From Panagrolaimus kolymaensis (lineage: Eukaryota > Nematoda > Chromadorea > Rhabditida > Panagrolaimidae): a stretch of 64,000 nt of DNA. Below the pieces are notes generated by a model, which was not told the DNA's origin, searched no databases, and worked only from the letters and a program-made list of their open reading frames with translations. The position numbers and the translations under genes are program-made. The stretch covers positions 4,526,001 through 4,590,000 of the forward strand of contig JAJQJQ010000004.1 in assembly GCA_028622995.1 (NCBI GenBank), written 5' to 3'. Below are positions 1 through 11,885 of this stretch, one piece after another (the first letter of the stretch is position 1; each line of letters starts with the position of its first letter).

Positions 1-1533
1 GAAGATAATACCGTTCTTGGAGATTTGAGAGAATCCATTGGAAAAGCCGAACAAAAATTTGAAGAAATTGTTGAAAAAGCTAAAGATATTATTGTTGAAA
101 AAAGTCCATCTCCCGCTGAAGATAAATCAAGCGAAGAACATTTTATTCAAACCACTGAACATGAAATGCATGAACATCGTCCATCACCAGAAGATTTGAG
201 CGCGGAAGAAAAGCATGGTTCACAAGTGGAACTCCCCGTTATTAATGATCCCATTGAAGGCATTGCGGGAGTTATTTCAACTCCAATTGTTCCCGTTGTT
301 ATTGATGATAAAGAACCTGAAGTTCCAGCCATTGATGGACGTGAACTTGGTTCACAAGATACCGAACATTTAATCGTTGAGGAAGATATTCATAAACATG
401 CTGCTTCTGAACCCATTGATTCATCAAACAATGTTTCTGATACAGAATCAAAATCCAAAGAAAGCAGCGAACAACCTGAAGAAGTTCCACTCGAAACTTA
501 TGATGAACCCGAACCACAAAAAGATTTTCCCATTGATGAAGAAATAATTCACGATAATGTTAAGGAAGAAGAAACTGATATCACTCAAAATGATAATCCT
601 GTAACTACCATTGCTTTTGATGATCAAGCCCTTCATGATGAAGCTCCAGTAATTCAAATTGAAACTGATGAAACTCTTCCACCACTTGAAATTCCAAAAC
701 AAATTATTGTTGAAGATGTGGATGTTACCGGAAATTTTGAAGCTGATAAGGAAAAGGAACGGTCGATTTCTCCTCCACAAATTGCTTCACAAGAATATTC
801 CATAATCTCCCACAATTCTTCAACTTCATCATCTGAAAACGATAAACATCGACAACCTTCACCACCTATTTATTCTGAAGAAAAAGAAGCCACTCCTGGT
901 TCCGCTGATATTCCAGTTATTGTTGAAGATGCTATTAAAGAAGTTTCACCCATGCAAGAACCTTCTCATGTTGCTGCATTTACAAAGGATAGCGTTCCAA
1001 TTCAAATTGAAGATCATAATGATTTGCCTCCATTGGATCTTGAAAAGGAGCCAAGTCCAGAAATTAAAGAACAATCACACCGTGAAATTTTTATTGATAA
1101 CGCTGCTTCTGCTGCTAAAGAAGCAGAAATTGTTCCACAAATTCCTCCACCACGTCCATCTCCACCAGCAGTAATTGAACATATTGAAGATAAAGCTAAA
1201 GAGGATGTAATTGTTCCAAAAATTGTTGCACATGAAACTAAAATTGAAGAAACGACTAAAACTTCAGCAACACATGTTCGACCAATTGATATTACTCCTC
1301 TTCCGGAAGATGAGCCAATTCCTGTTGGAATTCCAGAAGTTCGAACGATCGAAACAGTGAAAGAAGAAAGAGAAAAGCTTGAAAAGAAAACAGGACATAC
1401 ATCTACTTCAAGTGGAGCTTCAGCTGCTGAAGAAGATGATAAAGACAAAGCAGCTGCAGGAGTTAAAGAAACTCCACCAAAACGTGCTGAAACTTTTCTT
1501 AATAATGTTAAGCGTCGATGCATTATCCTTTAA
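1..1533 (+). CDS. Acidic, disordered protein with C-terminal CaaX prenylation motif (5' partial)
   Basis: The frame is open from base 1 to the TAA at 1531-1533, so the start lies upstream of the window. The visible ~510 residues are dominated by Glu, Asp, Pro, Ser and Lys, with recurring IVEDA/IQIEDH/LPPLDLEK-like phrases, and show no globular domain. The last residues are RRC-I-I-L. Cys-aliphatic-aliphatic-Leu is a CaaX box of the type used by geranylgeranyltransferase I, preceded by a basic patch, so membrane attachment is likely. This exon has no intron and is long compared with its neighbours. An AATAAA at 1649-1654 is a plausible poly(A) signal. I do not recognise the protein; a cytoskeletal or membrane-scaffold role would be a guess. 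Confidence 0.75.
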   Translation, partial: EDNTVLGDLRESIGKAEQKFEEIVEKAKDIIVEKSPSPAEDKSSEEHFIQTTEHEMHEHRPSPEDLSAEEKHGSQVELPVINDPIEGIAGVISTPIVPVVIDDKEPEVPAIDGRELGSQDTEHLIVEEDIHKHAASEPIDSSNNVSDTESKSKESSEQPEEVPLETYDEPEPQKDFPIDEEIIHDNVKEEETDITQNDNPVTTIAFDDQALHDEAPVIQIETDETLPPLEIPKQIIVEDVDVTGNFEADKEKERSISPPQIASQEYSIISHNSSTSSSENDKHRQPSPPIYSEEKEATPGSADIPVIVEDAIKEVSPMQEPSHVAAFTKDSVPIQIEDHNDLPPLDLEKEPSPEIKEQSHREIFIDNAASAAKEAEIVPQIPPPRPSPPAVIEHIEDKAKEDVIVPKIVAHETKIEETTKTSATHVRPIDITPLPEDEPIPVGIPEVRTIETVKEEREKLEKKTGHTSTSSGASAAEEDDKDKAAAGVKETPPKRAETFLNNVKRRCIIL

Positions 1534-2120
1534 TTTGATCTATTTTTATCGGAGCCTTATTTTTATTTTTTATTTTTGGTTATATCTATCATATTTTTTG
1601 TTTGTTAGAAATTATTCTTCACAGCCAACATGATCTTCTTGCCTTTCGAATAAAGAGAAAATTATTTGAATCTTTTTATTAACGTTTTTAAATAAAATTT
1701 TGCAAATTTTATGCTATTATTATTTTATTATATCCTAAATTTTAATTATCATCCAAAATGTTTTGAATAAAGTTTTAAAAATTTAATGGTCTCTGGATTT
1801 GCTACAATGACGAGTTTTATAGTTAAAGCAAAATAAAAAAGCGAAAACAATTTTTTTTAAATAGGGATCAAGCTTTGTCGACAAGTTATCACTGCGCTAT
1901 CGTAATTAGAAGGTTAAAAACTGGAAAATGGAATAAGAGCAAGAAAATCCAAAAATTGATACAAACATTAACATTTCTTATTTGCATTTCCATATTTTGC
2001 TAATGTAAATCCTCCTAAAATTAAACGACAACTTTAATTTGCATTTTTCTCTTGAAATTTACGAATATAAATACCACTTACAAAATCTTTTTATTCGGCT
2101 TCAAAATAATTTACGCCAAA
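1534..2120. other. Intergenic, AT-rich
   Basis: Contains the probable poly(A) signal of the upstream gene (AATAAA, 1649-1654). No other ORF, RNA gene or repeat was seen. The end of the stretch is the presumed promoter/5' UTR of the first acetyltransferase-like gene. Confidence 0.6.
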
Positions 2121-3375
2121 ATGTTGTCATCATCGCGCCATTTGTTTCAATTTCGTGCTTTTTCAGCTTCAACTTTTTATCGTCATTTTGCTTCATTCAA
2201 ACATTATCCTGTTCCACCTCAACGACAAGAATATATTGATGGTTATCTCAAAGATTTTCGAACTGATCGTCAATTGATTGAAACAGTGAACTACAAAACC
2301 AAAAATGGTGAAAAGAGGCAACTCCGTATTGAAGTTCTCGATGACAAGGATATTCCTCTTATGAGTCAAATGGTTTGTGATCATTTTATGAAAAACGTCA
2401 GCATTCTCAGCCAATTGAGTAAGGTTGTGTTTACTTTGGGTTTTTGAAACATTCAGAAAGGATTTCACGATGAAATTGAAAACTTTTGTTACTTAATCCT
2501 TTGAACTCAAACTCTACCATTTTTTAGAAGGAACATATGATGATTTCGCTCAATTTTATTATGATGATATTGGACCTAAACTTCATGAAAAGATATCGTT
2601 GCTTGTAAAAGACGAAGACAAAGTTATTGGTTTTAATGTTTCCTATTGCATCAAAAAAGAAGATTTTGGAAAATATTTTACAAATGGTTCACATATGAAG
2701 AATCCTGTTCTTGAAATCAAAGATGATTATGGTGAAGGTTAGATCTTAACTTTTTGTGTTCAACGAAAAAATTTGGTGTTTTTAGATATCAGAAATGGTC
2801 CATATAAATCTTATAAAGCCAATCAATTATTAACTGTACTTGATGCTCCAAGTCAACAAATTCTTCGTTTTCTTCCACCTGATGTAAAACATATCCTTTA
2901 TTATGAAGCTGTTGGAATTGGAAACGAACATCAAAAGTAATTTTTTAAAGGTTTTAATATAATCAAATACTTAGAAAAATCTTAACATGAGAATTTTTTA
3001 TGGTCTAAAAAAACATGCATAAAAATTCAATGACTTTAGAATTTTTCTTTCGATGCTAACTTATCCTACTTTCTTCTTTTTCAGCCTTGGAATTTTCCCT
3101 GTTCTTATGAAATTAACGTTAAAAGTTGGAAAAGAAAAAGGATGCAATTATGCTATCATTGAATGTGTTGGAAAAGAAATGGCTGACATTACTAAAGTAA
3201 AACTTTTTTCTTTCTTTCTTGGCTTCTGTTATTTATTATAAAGTTTCATTTCCAGAGATATTGGGATTTTGCTTTCATTTTTCCATATAACAAATTCAAG
3301 GATAATGGTAAACTCGTCTATGAAAATCTTTCATGTGGTGCTGAAGGTGTCGTCGTATGCTACAAAAAATTATAA
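2121..3375 (+). CDS. GNAT-like N-acetyltransferase, tandem copy A
   Basis: Five exons: 2121-2418, 2528-2737, 2786-2936, 3085-3196 and 3256-3375 (296 aa, frame kept throughout). The first ~60 residues are Ser/Phe/Arg-rich and may be a mitochondrial presequence. After that comes the layout of an arylalkylamine-NAT-like GNAT fold. There is a substrate-side helix (IPLMSQMVCDHFM) near residue 80. The C-terminal part has QKNLGIF...KEKGCNYAIIEC, matching the acetyl-CoA loop/helix region, although the canonical Q/RxxGxG/A is altered to QKNLGI. The Met at 2121 is chosen because it aligns with the start of the downstream copy. The neighbour at 3566 is a paralog with identical exon structure. Substrate is unknown, and the GNAT assignment is by pattern only. 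Confidence 0.7.
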
Positions 3376-3565
3376 TTTTGTATATATATCTGTAATTTTA
3401 ATACTTTGATTAGAATGTAAAAATAAATAAATTTGATCTCATTATTTCCTCTTGTTTTGTATGTTATTGGAACTTAAAATAATTTGCATATATTTAAAAT
3501 GGATTTTTCTTTTTCCATAAAAACGTGTCTTACAACTTATCGTTGCAGTAAATTATCGCGTCAAT

Positions 3566-4722
3566 ATGCTTTCTTCATCACGTCATTTGTTTTCTCAATT
3601 TCGTGTTTTTTCAGCTTCTCTTCGTTTTGCATCGTCTTCAACCATCAAACATTATCCTGTTCCACCTCGACGACAAGAATACATTGATGGTTATCTCAAA
3701 GATTTTCGAACCGATCGTCAATTGATTCAAACAGTGAACTACAAAACCAAAAATGGTGAAAAGAAGCAACTCCGAATTGAAGTTCTCGATGAAAAGGATA
3801 TTCCTCTTATGGGTCAAATGGTTTGTGATCATTTTATGAAGAACATCAGCATTGTCAGCCATTTGAGTATGTTTTACTTTTTGGTATTTTATAACTTTAA
3901 TTTTACATTTTTCAGATGGAACATATGATGATTTTGCTCAATTTTACTATGATGACATTGCGCCTAAACTTTCGGCTAAGGTATCCATGATTGTAAAAGA
4001 TGAAGACAAAGCAATCGGTTTCAATATTTTCGATTGCATCAAAAAAGAAGATTTTGGAAAATATTTCCCAAATGGCTCATATATGGAAAATCCTGTCCTT
4101 GAAATCAAAGATGATTATGGTGAAGGTTAGATCTTAACTTTTTGTGTTCAACGAAAAAATTTGGTGTTTTTAGATATCAGAAATGGTCCATATAAATCTT
4201 ATAAAGCCAATCAATTATTAACTGTACTTGATGCTCCGATGTCTCAAACTCTTCGCTTTCTTCCACCTGATGTAAAACATATCCTTTATTATGAAGCTGT
4301 TGGAATTGGAAAAGAATATCAAAAGTAAGTTTTTTGGAAAAATATCAAGCTCCTTAAAATAAAGATATATTCTACTAAAGAGAAAAAAGTGGATTTTAAT
4401 TTTTTGTTCAAAAATAATCCGGCTTTTATACATTTTTTTCAGCTGTGGTATCTTTCGTGTTTTAATCGAGTGCCTCTTACAATTTGGAAAAGACAAAGGA
4501 TGTGATTATGTTATCGCTGAATGTGTTGGTAAAGAAACTGCTGAAATTGCAAAAGTAAGGTTTATTTGAAATGCTTTATATTGTCTATGCCACATTTTTT
4601 AGAAATATTGGAATGTTGCCTTCACTTTTCCTTATGACAAATTCAAGGATAATGGTAAACTCGTCTATGAAAATCTTCCATGTGGTGCTGAAGGTGTTGT
4701 TCTTGGATACAAAAAAATTTAA
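3566..4722 (+). CDS. GNAT-like N-acetyltransferase, tandem copy B
   Basis: Five exons: 3566-3866, 3916-4125, 4174-4324, 4443-4554 and 4603-4722 (297 aa). It is a paralog of the gene at 2121 with the same intron positions and phases. The N-terminus is again Ser/Phe/Arg-rich. The CoA-side region reads QKCGIF...KDKGCDYVIAEC, so QKCGI replaces QKNLGI. Exon 2 to exon 3, including the 48 bp intron between them, is essentially identical to copy A, while exons 1, 4 and 5 and the other introns differ, which suggests recent gene conversion. Only ~190 bp separate the two genes. Function is inferred from the fold; substrate is not known. Confidence 0.7.
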
Positions 4723-5003
4723 CTCTAATATATAATTGTAACATTTTTATTGTAAAAATAATAAATTCAACTTATTGAAAATTTTGAATGTGTCAATAAT
4801 TTACAATCACCAAAATTGTGAGAGTATGCCCTCTCTAAAAATAAATGTACCGATAGATATTTTTTGTTATGAAACTTACCAAGGATTAATCGGAAGGAAG
4901 AACTTTTTTATTTTGTATTTTGTTTACTTTTTATTTCTAGCCTTTCTTATTATCTCGATATTTTTTTCTCATTTTTTTAATTCTAAATTTGTACGAATCA
5001 AAA

Positions 5004-5739
5004 ATGGATGTTATTCCATCCACAAAATTTTTAATCAATTCCACCCAAATTTTATCTCTTGAAAATGTTTTTGATTTTCCTTCATTACCGTATGTTTGCC
5101 AAAAACGATTTGCTGAAATTAGTGATCAAAAAACTTTGATATATTTTGCTTCCATCAATGCTCTAACAAGAAATCTCTCTAAACGCTGCCATATAATCAA
5201 ACGAGTTGATTACATTGATAAATTTTCATCGCTTATATTTATTGTTTCATGTTTTTGCAAGAAAAACGAATATTGCAATGGAGCTGTAGATATTGAACAT
5301 TCTTTAATTAAAAAGTTTAATGAAACAAGTCTTATAGTCTCAAAATGGAAAGGAGGCAGACCTATTCGATTACAACCATTTACAATGTTTGATTCTTCAA
5401 CTGGATATTTACAAATTCAAGCTTTTCGTATGGACCTTGATCAATTAAAACGAATGATTACACCCAAAATCAAAAGCTTAAAATTTATTGGTGGTATTGA
5501 ATCTGATTGCTCATTGGAAGAGTTTATTGGTTTTATTAAAAGTTTATCAAAACTAGAGTATTTTGAGTGAGTTCTTAATTTTTTAACCTCAAAAAATTTG
5601 AAACATTTTCAGATTTGCTTTATCCCGTTTGCACAGCGTTTTCCCATTTATTTCTCACTCTTTAATCGATAAACTTGGCCAATTTCACAACCTTATGATT
5701 CACCAGAATTTTTTCATAGTATATTTTGTTAAAATGTAA
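5004..5739 (+). CDS. F-box-like protein of nematode type (tentative)
   Basis: Two exons, 5004-5566 and 5613-5739 (229 aa), with a GTGAGT donor and TTTTCAG acceptor. Residues ~25-60 (LPYVCQKRFAEISDQKTLIY...) look like a diverged F-box helix set. The C-terminal half has a LKFIGGIESDCSLEEFIGFI pattern like the strand/helix repeats downstream of F-boxes in expanded nematode families. These proteins usually link substrates to SCF ubiquitin ligases. No charged catalytic motif is visible. It ends only ~150 bp from the convergent kinase gene. I do not recognise an ortholog, and the F-box call is weak. Confidence 0.5.
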
Positions 5740-5886
5740 TTTCTTTTACGCAATGGTATACAAATGTATTCTTGTTTTACTTTATTTATATGTAAACCTT
5801 TATTATTAACATACATATTTTACAATTTTAAATCATCAAAAGACAAAAATAAAATCAATCAATAAAAAGCCAAATAATCATAATCA

Positions 5887-7789
5887 TTAATCAACATTTT
5901 TGAACCATTTGAGTTTGAGTAAATCTTTTGCTTTCATCCGTTTTGCTGGATCAATGTGTAACATGTTAAACAAAAATTCAAGGATATCTTTGCGTTCAGA
6001 TTTCGTCAAATGACATTTTTCAATCTTTGTTTTTAATACTTTCTTTACTTCTTTATCAAGTTTCAATGGTTCAGCTGTTGTAAACTTTTCTTGTAAGCCA
6101 AATTGATCAGGATAAGTGTAATATAAATTTCGTGGAAATTTACCAAAAATTTTGCCGAGCTCTTCGATTTCATTTTCATTGTATCTTATTGGATTTCGAG
6201 GAGGAAGAAAATCTTGAAAGGTTAATACATTGATTATCTAAAGCATCATCGTATTATGTTTTCATGGTTCAAAAAACTTACAGTAACGCCAAGAGACCAG
6301 AGATCATGTGAATAAATTAAAGGCGCACCAAAGCAATATTCAGGTGGCCTAAAACTGTATGTTCCAGATTTGCGCTGTTCTGCAGTACCCTAAAAAAAGG
6401 AACGTGAGCATTCATGAAATCGATAGACAAAAAGAAATTTGAAAAAGCCGCATATTGGTATTGGGTATAACTTGTTAGCTATTAAACAAACTCACCAAAG
6501 CATTACCAAGATCAATTAATTTGAATTTCAAGAAGTCATTCGATTCATCTTCGTCATCTGCTGGTGGCGGTGTTTTCAAATAATCCTTTAACAAACCCCT
6601 TGTTTTTTCTTCATCAAATTTAACATCCTTTTGACACGTCATACGAAGAGGTAATAAACTTTCAGAAGAATTGACAATTTTTTCAACATGAAGATACAAA
6701 CTTTTTTGTGTAATACATGTCGCAATATTGTTCGGTTTGATATCAGCATGAATAATTTTGAATGCATCATGAAGCGTTACCAAAGCCATCAGAACATCTT
6801 TTGTCATTTTTTTGATTACCGAAACATGTAAGCGGCCTCCATTAATTTTATTTGCTTCATACATCAAATAACTGACATCTTTTCCCAATGGTTCAAATAT
6901 TGCGATGAAAGCATGACGATGTAAATTACCAGGATATTTGAATGATTCATCAAAATGTAAAATATTTGGATGATGTTTAGTTTGATTAAGAACCTGAAAA
7001 GAAAATGTCAAACTTTTAATAAAAGAAGCTGAGAGCCATTTACTTTGAGTTCTGCTTTTTCCAAGTTTTCACCATATCGAAAGATTTTTGCAGCTTTGAA
7101 ACATTTGCTTTGCAGTTCGAAAACCAGCCAAACAAGTGCAAAAGATCCATCACCAAGTTTTGAAATACAAACATATCGAGTTCTAAAATAAACGGTTTTT
7201 CAAATAATCAAACACATTCAATAAAAAGCTTACTTGTTATTATTGAGTACATCACCAACATCAACACACATTATTGTATTTTCATTAAATGTTTCAGCAC
7301 TTTCAACATGATTTTTAGCTCCATCCAATAAATCCAAGTTATGATCTAATTCAGTTTGAAATGAATCTTTATAATTGCAAGTTGCTTCTCTTGTTATTTT
7401 AACCATGCATCTCTTCTTATTACCATCATCTCTAAAAATTAAAATTAAACATAAAAGCTTTGAGAAAAAAAATAAGAAAGGAAGAGAAATTGAAAAAAAA
7501 ACTAACCTTTTATCTTCACATGTAGCAGCTTCAGTTACGTTCGTTCGTTCTTTTGCAACTTGATTTTTCTGTAGTTTTGATACAGCAGCTAAAAATTGAA
7601 AATGGTATTATTAAGTTAATAATCTTGGTAAATACCATCCATATGTTTACATTAATAATGACTATAAAGATAAAAATAAATAAACTCACGTAAATCTTTG
7701 TTATCCACTTTCGCTGGTGCTGCAGGTGCATCCTTTAATGGTTGTTGCTTTTTCCTGTCTTTTTTCTTTTTTCCTGACGATTGAACCAT
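5887..7789 (-). CDS. SRPK-like protein kinase, divergent
   Basis: Seven exons on the minus strand: 7690-7789, 7507-7588, 7234-7431, 7044-7182, 6496-6993, 6282-6389 and 5887-6237 (491 aa). The N-terminus is Lys-rich (GKKKKDRKKQQ). Kinase motifs in order: Gly loop KLGDGSFALVW, VAIK-type lysine in FKAAKIF, catalytic loop IIHADIKPNN (Ala instead of the HRD Arg), and metal-binding LIDLGNA (DLG, as in SR-protein kinases). The C-lobe ends with HIDPAKRMKAKDLLKLKWF. An acidic insert (PPPADDEDESND) sits between the catalytic loop and DLG, where SRPKs carry a spacer. The HAD and DLGNA signatures point to the SRPK/CMGC side, but the activation segment is short. SR-protein phosphorylation is inference. 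Confidence 0.85.
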
Positions 7790-8366
7790 TTCAATATAAA
7801 TGAATGAATAGAAACAATAAGGATGTTATAAGAAGATTAGCTTGAAATTTTAAACATTAAAATAATAATAATAATACAATTCAAAGCACTTACAATAATA
7901 TTCTGAAGAAGAAGTAAAATTTGGCGTTGTTCAAAAACATTTTTTTCAGTCTAAAATTGATGCTTTTGCTAAATCGTGAAAATTTACATAGAATCAATGA
8001 ATTTGTTTCATTTTTTTCACAAGGCTTTTCTCTAAATGTATACTGTGCTTTTTGTTTGCAAAAAACTTTCTGATTTTTTTTTGAAAACAAATATTTGGCA
8101 GTTTTTTTTAAACTTTTCAATTAAAAATTCTGACATTTCGAGCAAACTTTGTAACTTTCACATTTTTTTCTCTTCATTACTTTGGTTTTTTGTTTTAAAC
8201 TTTCCTAGCAACGTATTGTTGAATATTCTTTTATTTTATGATAAAAGAAAAGGAGTTTTGTAAAGGCATTCAAAATACATTTAAAGCAACAAAGTGCTAC
8301 AAAAGAAAAGATTAAACACATACAGTTTTAACAAAAAATATTTAAAAGCAGCAATAAGAACAAATT
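7790..8366. other. Divergent intergenic region between kinase and receptor
   Basis: AT-rich. It must hold both promoters, since the kinase starts at 7789 (minus) and the receptor at 8367 (plus). No confident TATA box or ORF was seen. Confidence 0.5.
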
Positions 8367-10329
8367 ATGAATGGACAAGGATGGTTGCTTTTTGCATCTA
8401 TGCTTTCTATTTTTGGTGGTGTTTTTACAGCTACCGTAAATGAAACGTGTGATTGTGATGGAACATCAGCTATAATATCATCTCCAAGATGCATCGTTCA
8501 AGTAAAATGGCATTAACGAGTTTGTCTCAAAAACTTATATTGAATTTTTAGGTTGTGGATGGAGATCCTAAAAATGTTGCAGGTTGTGATTGTTTCATTG
8601 AAAGTAACATTATTATTGCAACCAATGCATCCGATGGCGATGGATATGTAATATCTTGTGTCGATCCTACCTCATCTACAAGTATATTTACAACCACCAC
8701 CAAATTAACAACTCCAGCACCAACTACAACAACAACTGAAATACGTAAGCATCAAGGCTCCACTTTAAAAAATTAAGAGATTTTTTTAGCTTTCATTGGT
8801 GCATGTGGTGTTGTAAAATTAACGGGTACAAAAAGTACGATATTGAAGATATTATTGTATTTAGGAAGCATTTGGGTTATTTTATGGACATTAGCAACTA
8901 TAATTGTAAACATCGTTTGCAAGTATGTCGTGTTTATTGAAGTAATATAACTTTGATTTGTATTTTTAGATCAGGCGGCCAACATCGTGTCTTATATATT
9001 TTACAAGAAATTTCAATTATTTTTCTATTTATTTTCTTGGGATTTTTTACTACCAATCCTACGGATAATGAAGTAATTAACTTTCATTTTTTGCGGGCTT
9101 ATTTGATATGTTTTTTTTAGACAATTTGCAAAGTCACAACAATTTTGTTGCATTTTTTTCTAATTTTTATTCTTGGTTTATGTGTAACAGAAGCAATATT
9201 TGCTAAATCGTAAGTTTATTAAACATTCTTTTTTATGAGAATTTTGTAACAAAAACTTCCAAAACTTTAAAACTATTTTTCGAGTCACTTTTAAAAATAA
9301 AATAAATATCCTTATTTTTTCTAGGCTTATCTGTGGCAAAAGCACTAAAAATGGAAGCATCCATTTAATTATCAGCATCGGATTGCCCTTGATTTTGTCA
9401 TTAATCACGGCATTAACATCATATTTTATGGCTAAAAAATATTATGGCCTCGGCATGCATTGTTTCGTCACAGTAATAAGTGATCAATTTTGGGCATTCG
9501 TCATTCCAACTTGGATCCTTTTAATTTTATCTGTATTTATTGGGCAATTGGGTTTTCTCGCATGTAAAAAATCTCTATCTGACGTGGATACCGAACAACT
9601 TTATTGGGCATTGTAAGTTTTTTTGATCGTTGAAAGTGGCAATAATGGCACAAATTTTTTAGTAAAACGTGTAAATCTTTACCTATGTTTTCATTATTTT
9701 TTATTAGTTGCTATTATTTGGCTGCGTTTGGTTTGGATTTTCAAAAAACTTGGTTACTTATTTTATTTTTAATTATTTCACTTCTTTTTGGTCCACTAAT
9801 TTTTGTTACGCATACTTTTAATTTTGAACCTGTGAATTTAAAGGAAAAATCGTCAAACAAAAGTTTAACAATTAATTTTAGACTGCAACAAAACTTTGGA
9901 ATAAAACTCATTTTCCATTTTATCGACCTTGTGAAATTGAAGATATTCCAACTCCACGTGCTTCAACGCCAGATCCAGAGGAGAAAAAAGAAGATGAAAA
10001 ACCTGAAGATAAACCAGGAGGAAATCCAGCAGCTGCTAATGCTCCAAAAGACCCATCCAAGCCTCCAGAAGCAGTTCTACCAGGCACAGTTCCACCTTCG
10101 ATGCATCAACCCATTGTGGGGTCTCAACTACCACCACAACAACCTCAACGTCCTTCGAGGCCCAAAAAATATTCAAATGTTAGTTTTCTGAATTTTGAAA
10201 AAAAAGCAAAAAAATTACATTTTTTAGGATCCAACAAATTCTCAATCATTTTATGAATGGTTAACCGATAGAAATTCCAGCAATATTAATGCAAGCGAGG
10301 ATGTTCTCTTTAAACCAAAACCTTTTTGA
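8367..10329 (+). CDS. Adhesion/secretin-type seven-transmembrane receptor, short ectodomain
   Basis: Nine exons: 8367-8501, 8552-8744, 8790-8922, 8970-9072, 9121-9209, 9325-9612, 9663-9831, 9882-10178 and 10228-10329 (502 aa, frame kept). A signal peptide (WLLFASMLSIFGGVFTA) is followed by ~100 residues with six Cys and a Thr/Pro-rich stalk. Seven hydrophobic segments follow. TM3 reads TTILLHFFLIFILGLCVTEA and extracellular loop 2 reads YGLGMHCF...FWAFVIPTWI. Both match the class B/adhesion GPCR pattern, including the loop Cys expected to bond with the Cys before TM3. The cytoplasmic tail is Pro-rich (PPQQPQRPSRP). No GAIN domain or GPS cleavage motif is visible in the short ectodomain. Ligand unknown. 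Confidence 0.8.
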
Positions 10330-11885
10330 ATATTTTTTATTTATCAAGCGTTTGATGGAAATAAATGTGAAAAACATTAAGTTTTTAAAGCACATGTAAT
10401 ACAAAAAATAAAGTAAATCTGTCAAATCTTCGCATAGTTGAACGGATTTATTCTGATATAGCAACTTGTTAAAACCTAAGATTCAAATAAATTTTAGGCG
10501 ATTCAGGGTTACCAAAATATCTTAAACATTCCCTTAAAAAATGCTTAATTCTTAATAATATATGTTTTTTAATAGCTCAAGATAAATTTAAATTAAAAAA
10601 AGTTCAAGCAAAAATCAACCATTCATAATTTTATTTTTTGGATGTTTTGTAAACGCAATTTTCACATTAAAAAACTAAACAAAAATTATCAATTTTTATA
10701 TCATCAAATTCTCCACACTTTTTTCTATCGAAATATTCAAAAATATTTTTAATTTTTATTTTATAATGCTTCTAAAAAAGTCAAAAACAATCATTCATTT
10801 AATTGCAAAAAAATTTCCGTTCCTTTTCTTTTGAATTAAAAATGTGAGTGGTCGCCGGGTGTTGTGGCGAGCACTTGTAAACGAGCTTCTTCGTGGCAGG
10901 GTTTGGCGGATGGGCTGCGAGGTGGAGTCCTTCTGTTGGAATGAATTGCGGTGACGCGTTCGTCCTGGTCAAGCTGTGCGTTCAACAGGGTGTGAATGAA
11001 GGAGTTCGCTTTCATCCGGTTGTTCAAAGAACGAGGAATCGGCCGAGGTCCGAAAGGAAGCAGGCAAAACTCGTCGCGGACAGACAGTGATCGGATAGCG
11101 AATGTGAGTAATTCTTCAATAGGAGCCAACTCAATACGCTCAGACCCAAATCTTTTTTTTATTTTTTTAACATTTAAAATTTTTTGAAAGTCTTTATTAA
11201 TTTAAAGTTATACTAATTTAACAATCATGAATAAAATTGCAACCATTACAACTAATTTTATTTATTTTCAAAAACGCGGGATCGTTTAAAGGTTTTTGCA
11301 ATTTTTGCAAGTCGAATTGATTTCGCTGATACATAATTTTTCCGGTTATAACATTTTTTAAATCTGTCTTTGATTGAAAAATTTCATATTGCATTCATTT
11401 TTTCCTTTTTCCATTAATTGTTTATTGGCATTAATAAACTTACGAATTTGAACTACGTTAGAAATAGTTTAGATGCAAGCTCTCGTCACTTTAAATACTA
11501 TCTATTAATAAAATAAATTTTTTTTGTTATTTTACATCTGTTTGTGATTTTTTTTGTTGTTATTTTTAATAAAGTATTTTTGAAGGATTATTTTATTTTA
11601 TAAAGTTAGGAAAAATTAAAGTTAAAACAAGAATTTAGACTTTAAAAGACTACTATCAAAAAATTGGCCTCCTTGTAGTTCATTAATATGCCTAAACGAC
11701 CATTTGAGATATGGAAAAAATGGATGGTTTATTTGCAAATAAAAGCATCTATGCCACTTTGCATTTTTCCCACAATCATCTTTTTTATTCATAAAACAAT
11801 CCAATGATTTTTTTTCAGCGCGAAAAAGACATTGCTTTATTTTCTGCCATTTTTTGCAACTTTTATTTAATTCAAAAATTCAATC
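10330..11885. other. Intergenic with embedded GC-rich island
   Basis: AT-rich flanks surround a GC-rich segment (10843-11146, listed separately). Nothing else recognisable: no RNA gene and no repeat seen. Confidence 0.5.
10836..11146 (-). pseudogene. GC-rich island with intronless minus-strand open frame
   Basis: About 300 bp is far richer in G and C than anything nearby. On the minus strand it is open for ~103 codons, from about 11146 to the stop at 10836. The frame includes PFGPRPIPRSLNNRMKANSF and a Pro/Arg-rich tail, with no ATG at its 5' end. The sequence before it is an A-run rather than a T-rich acceptor. The amino-acid composition is protein-like, but the ends are abrupt. It could be a captured exon, a retro-copied gene fragment, or foreign DNA. 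I do not recognise the product. Confidence 0.35.

Noticed and set aside
1014..1523. Antisense Ser-rich ORF opposite the CaaX protein
   Set aside because: Shadow frame of a Glu/Asp-rich coding exon.
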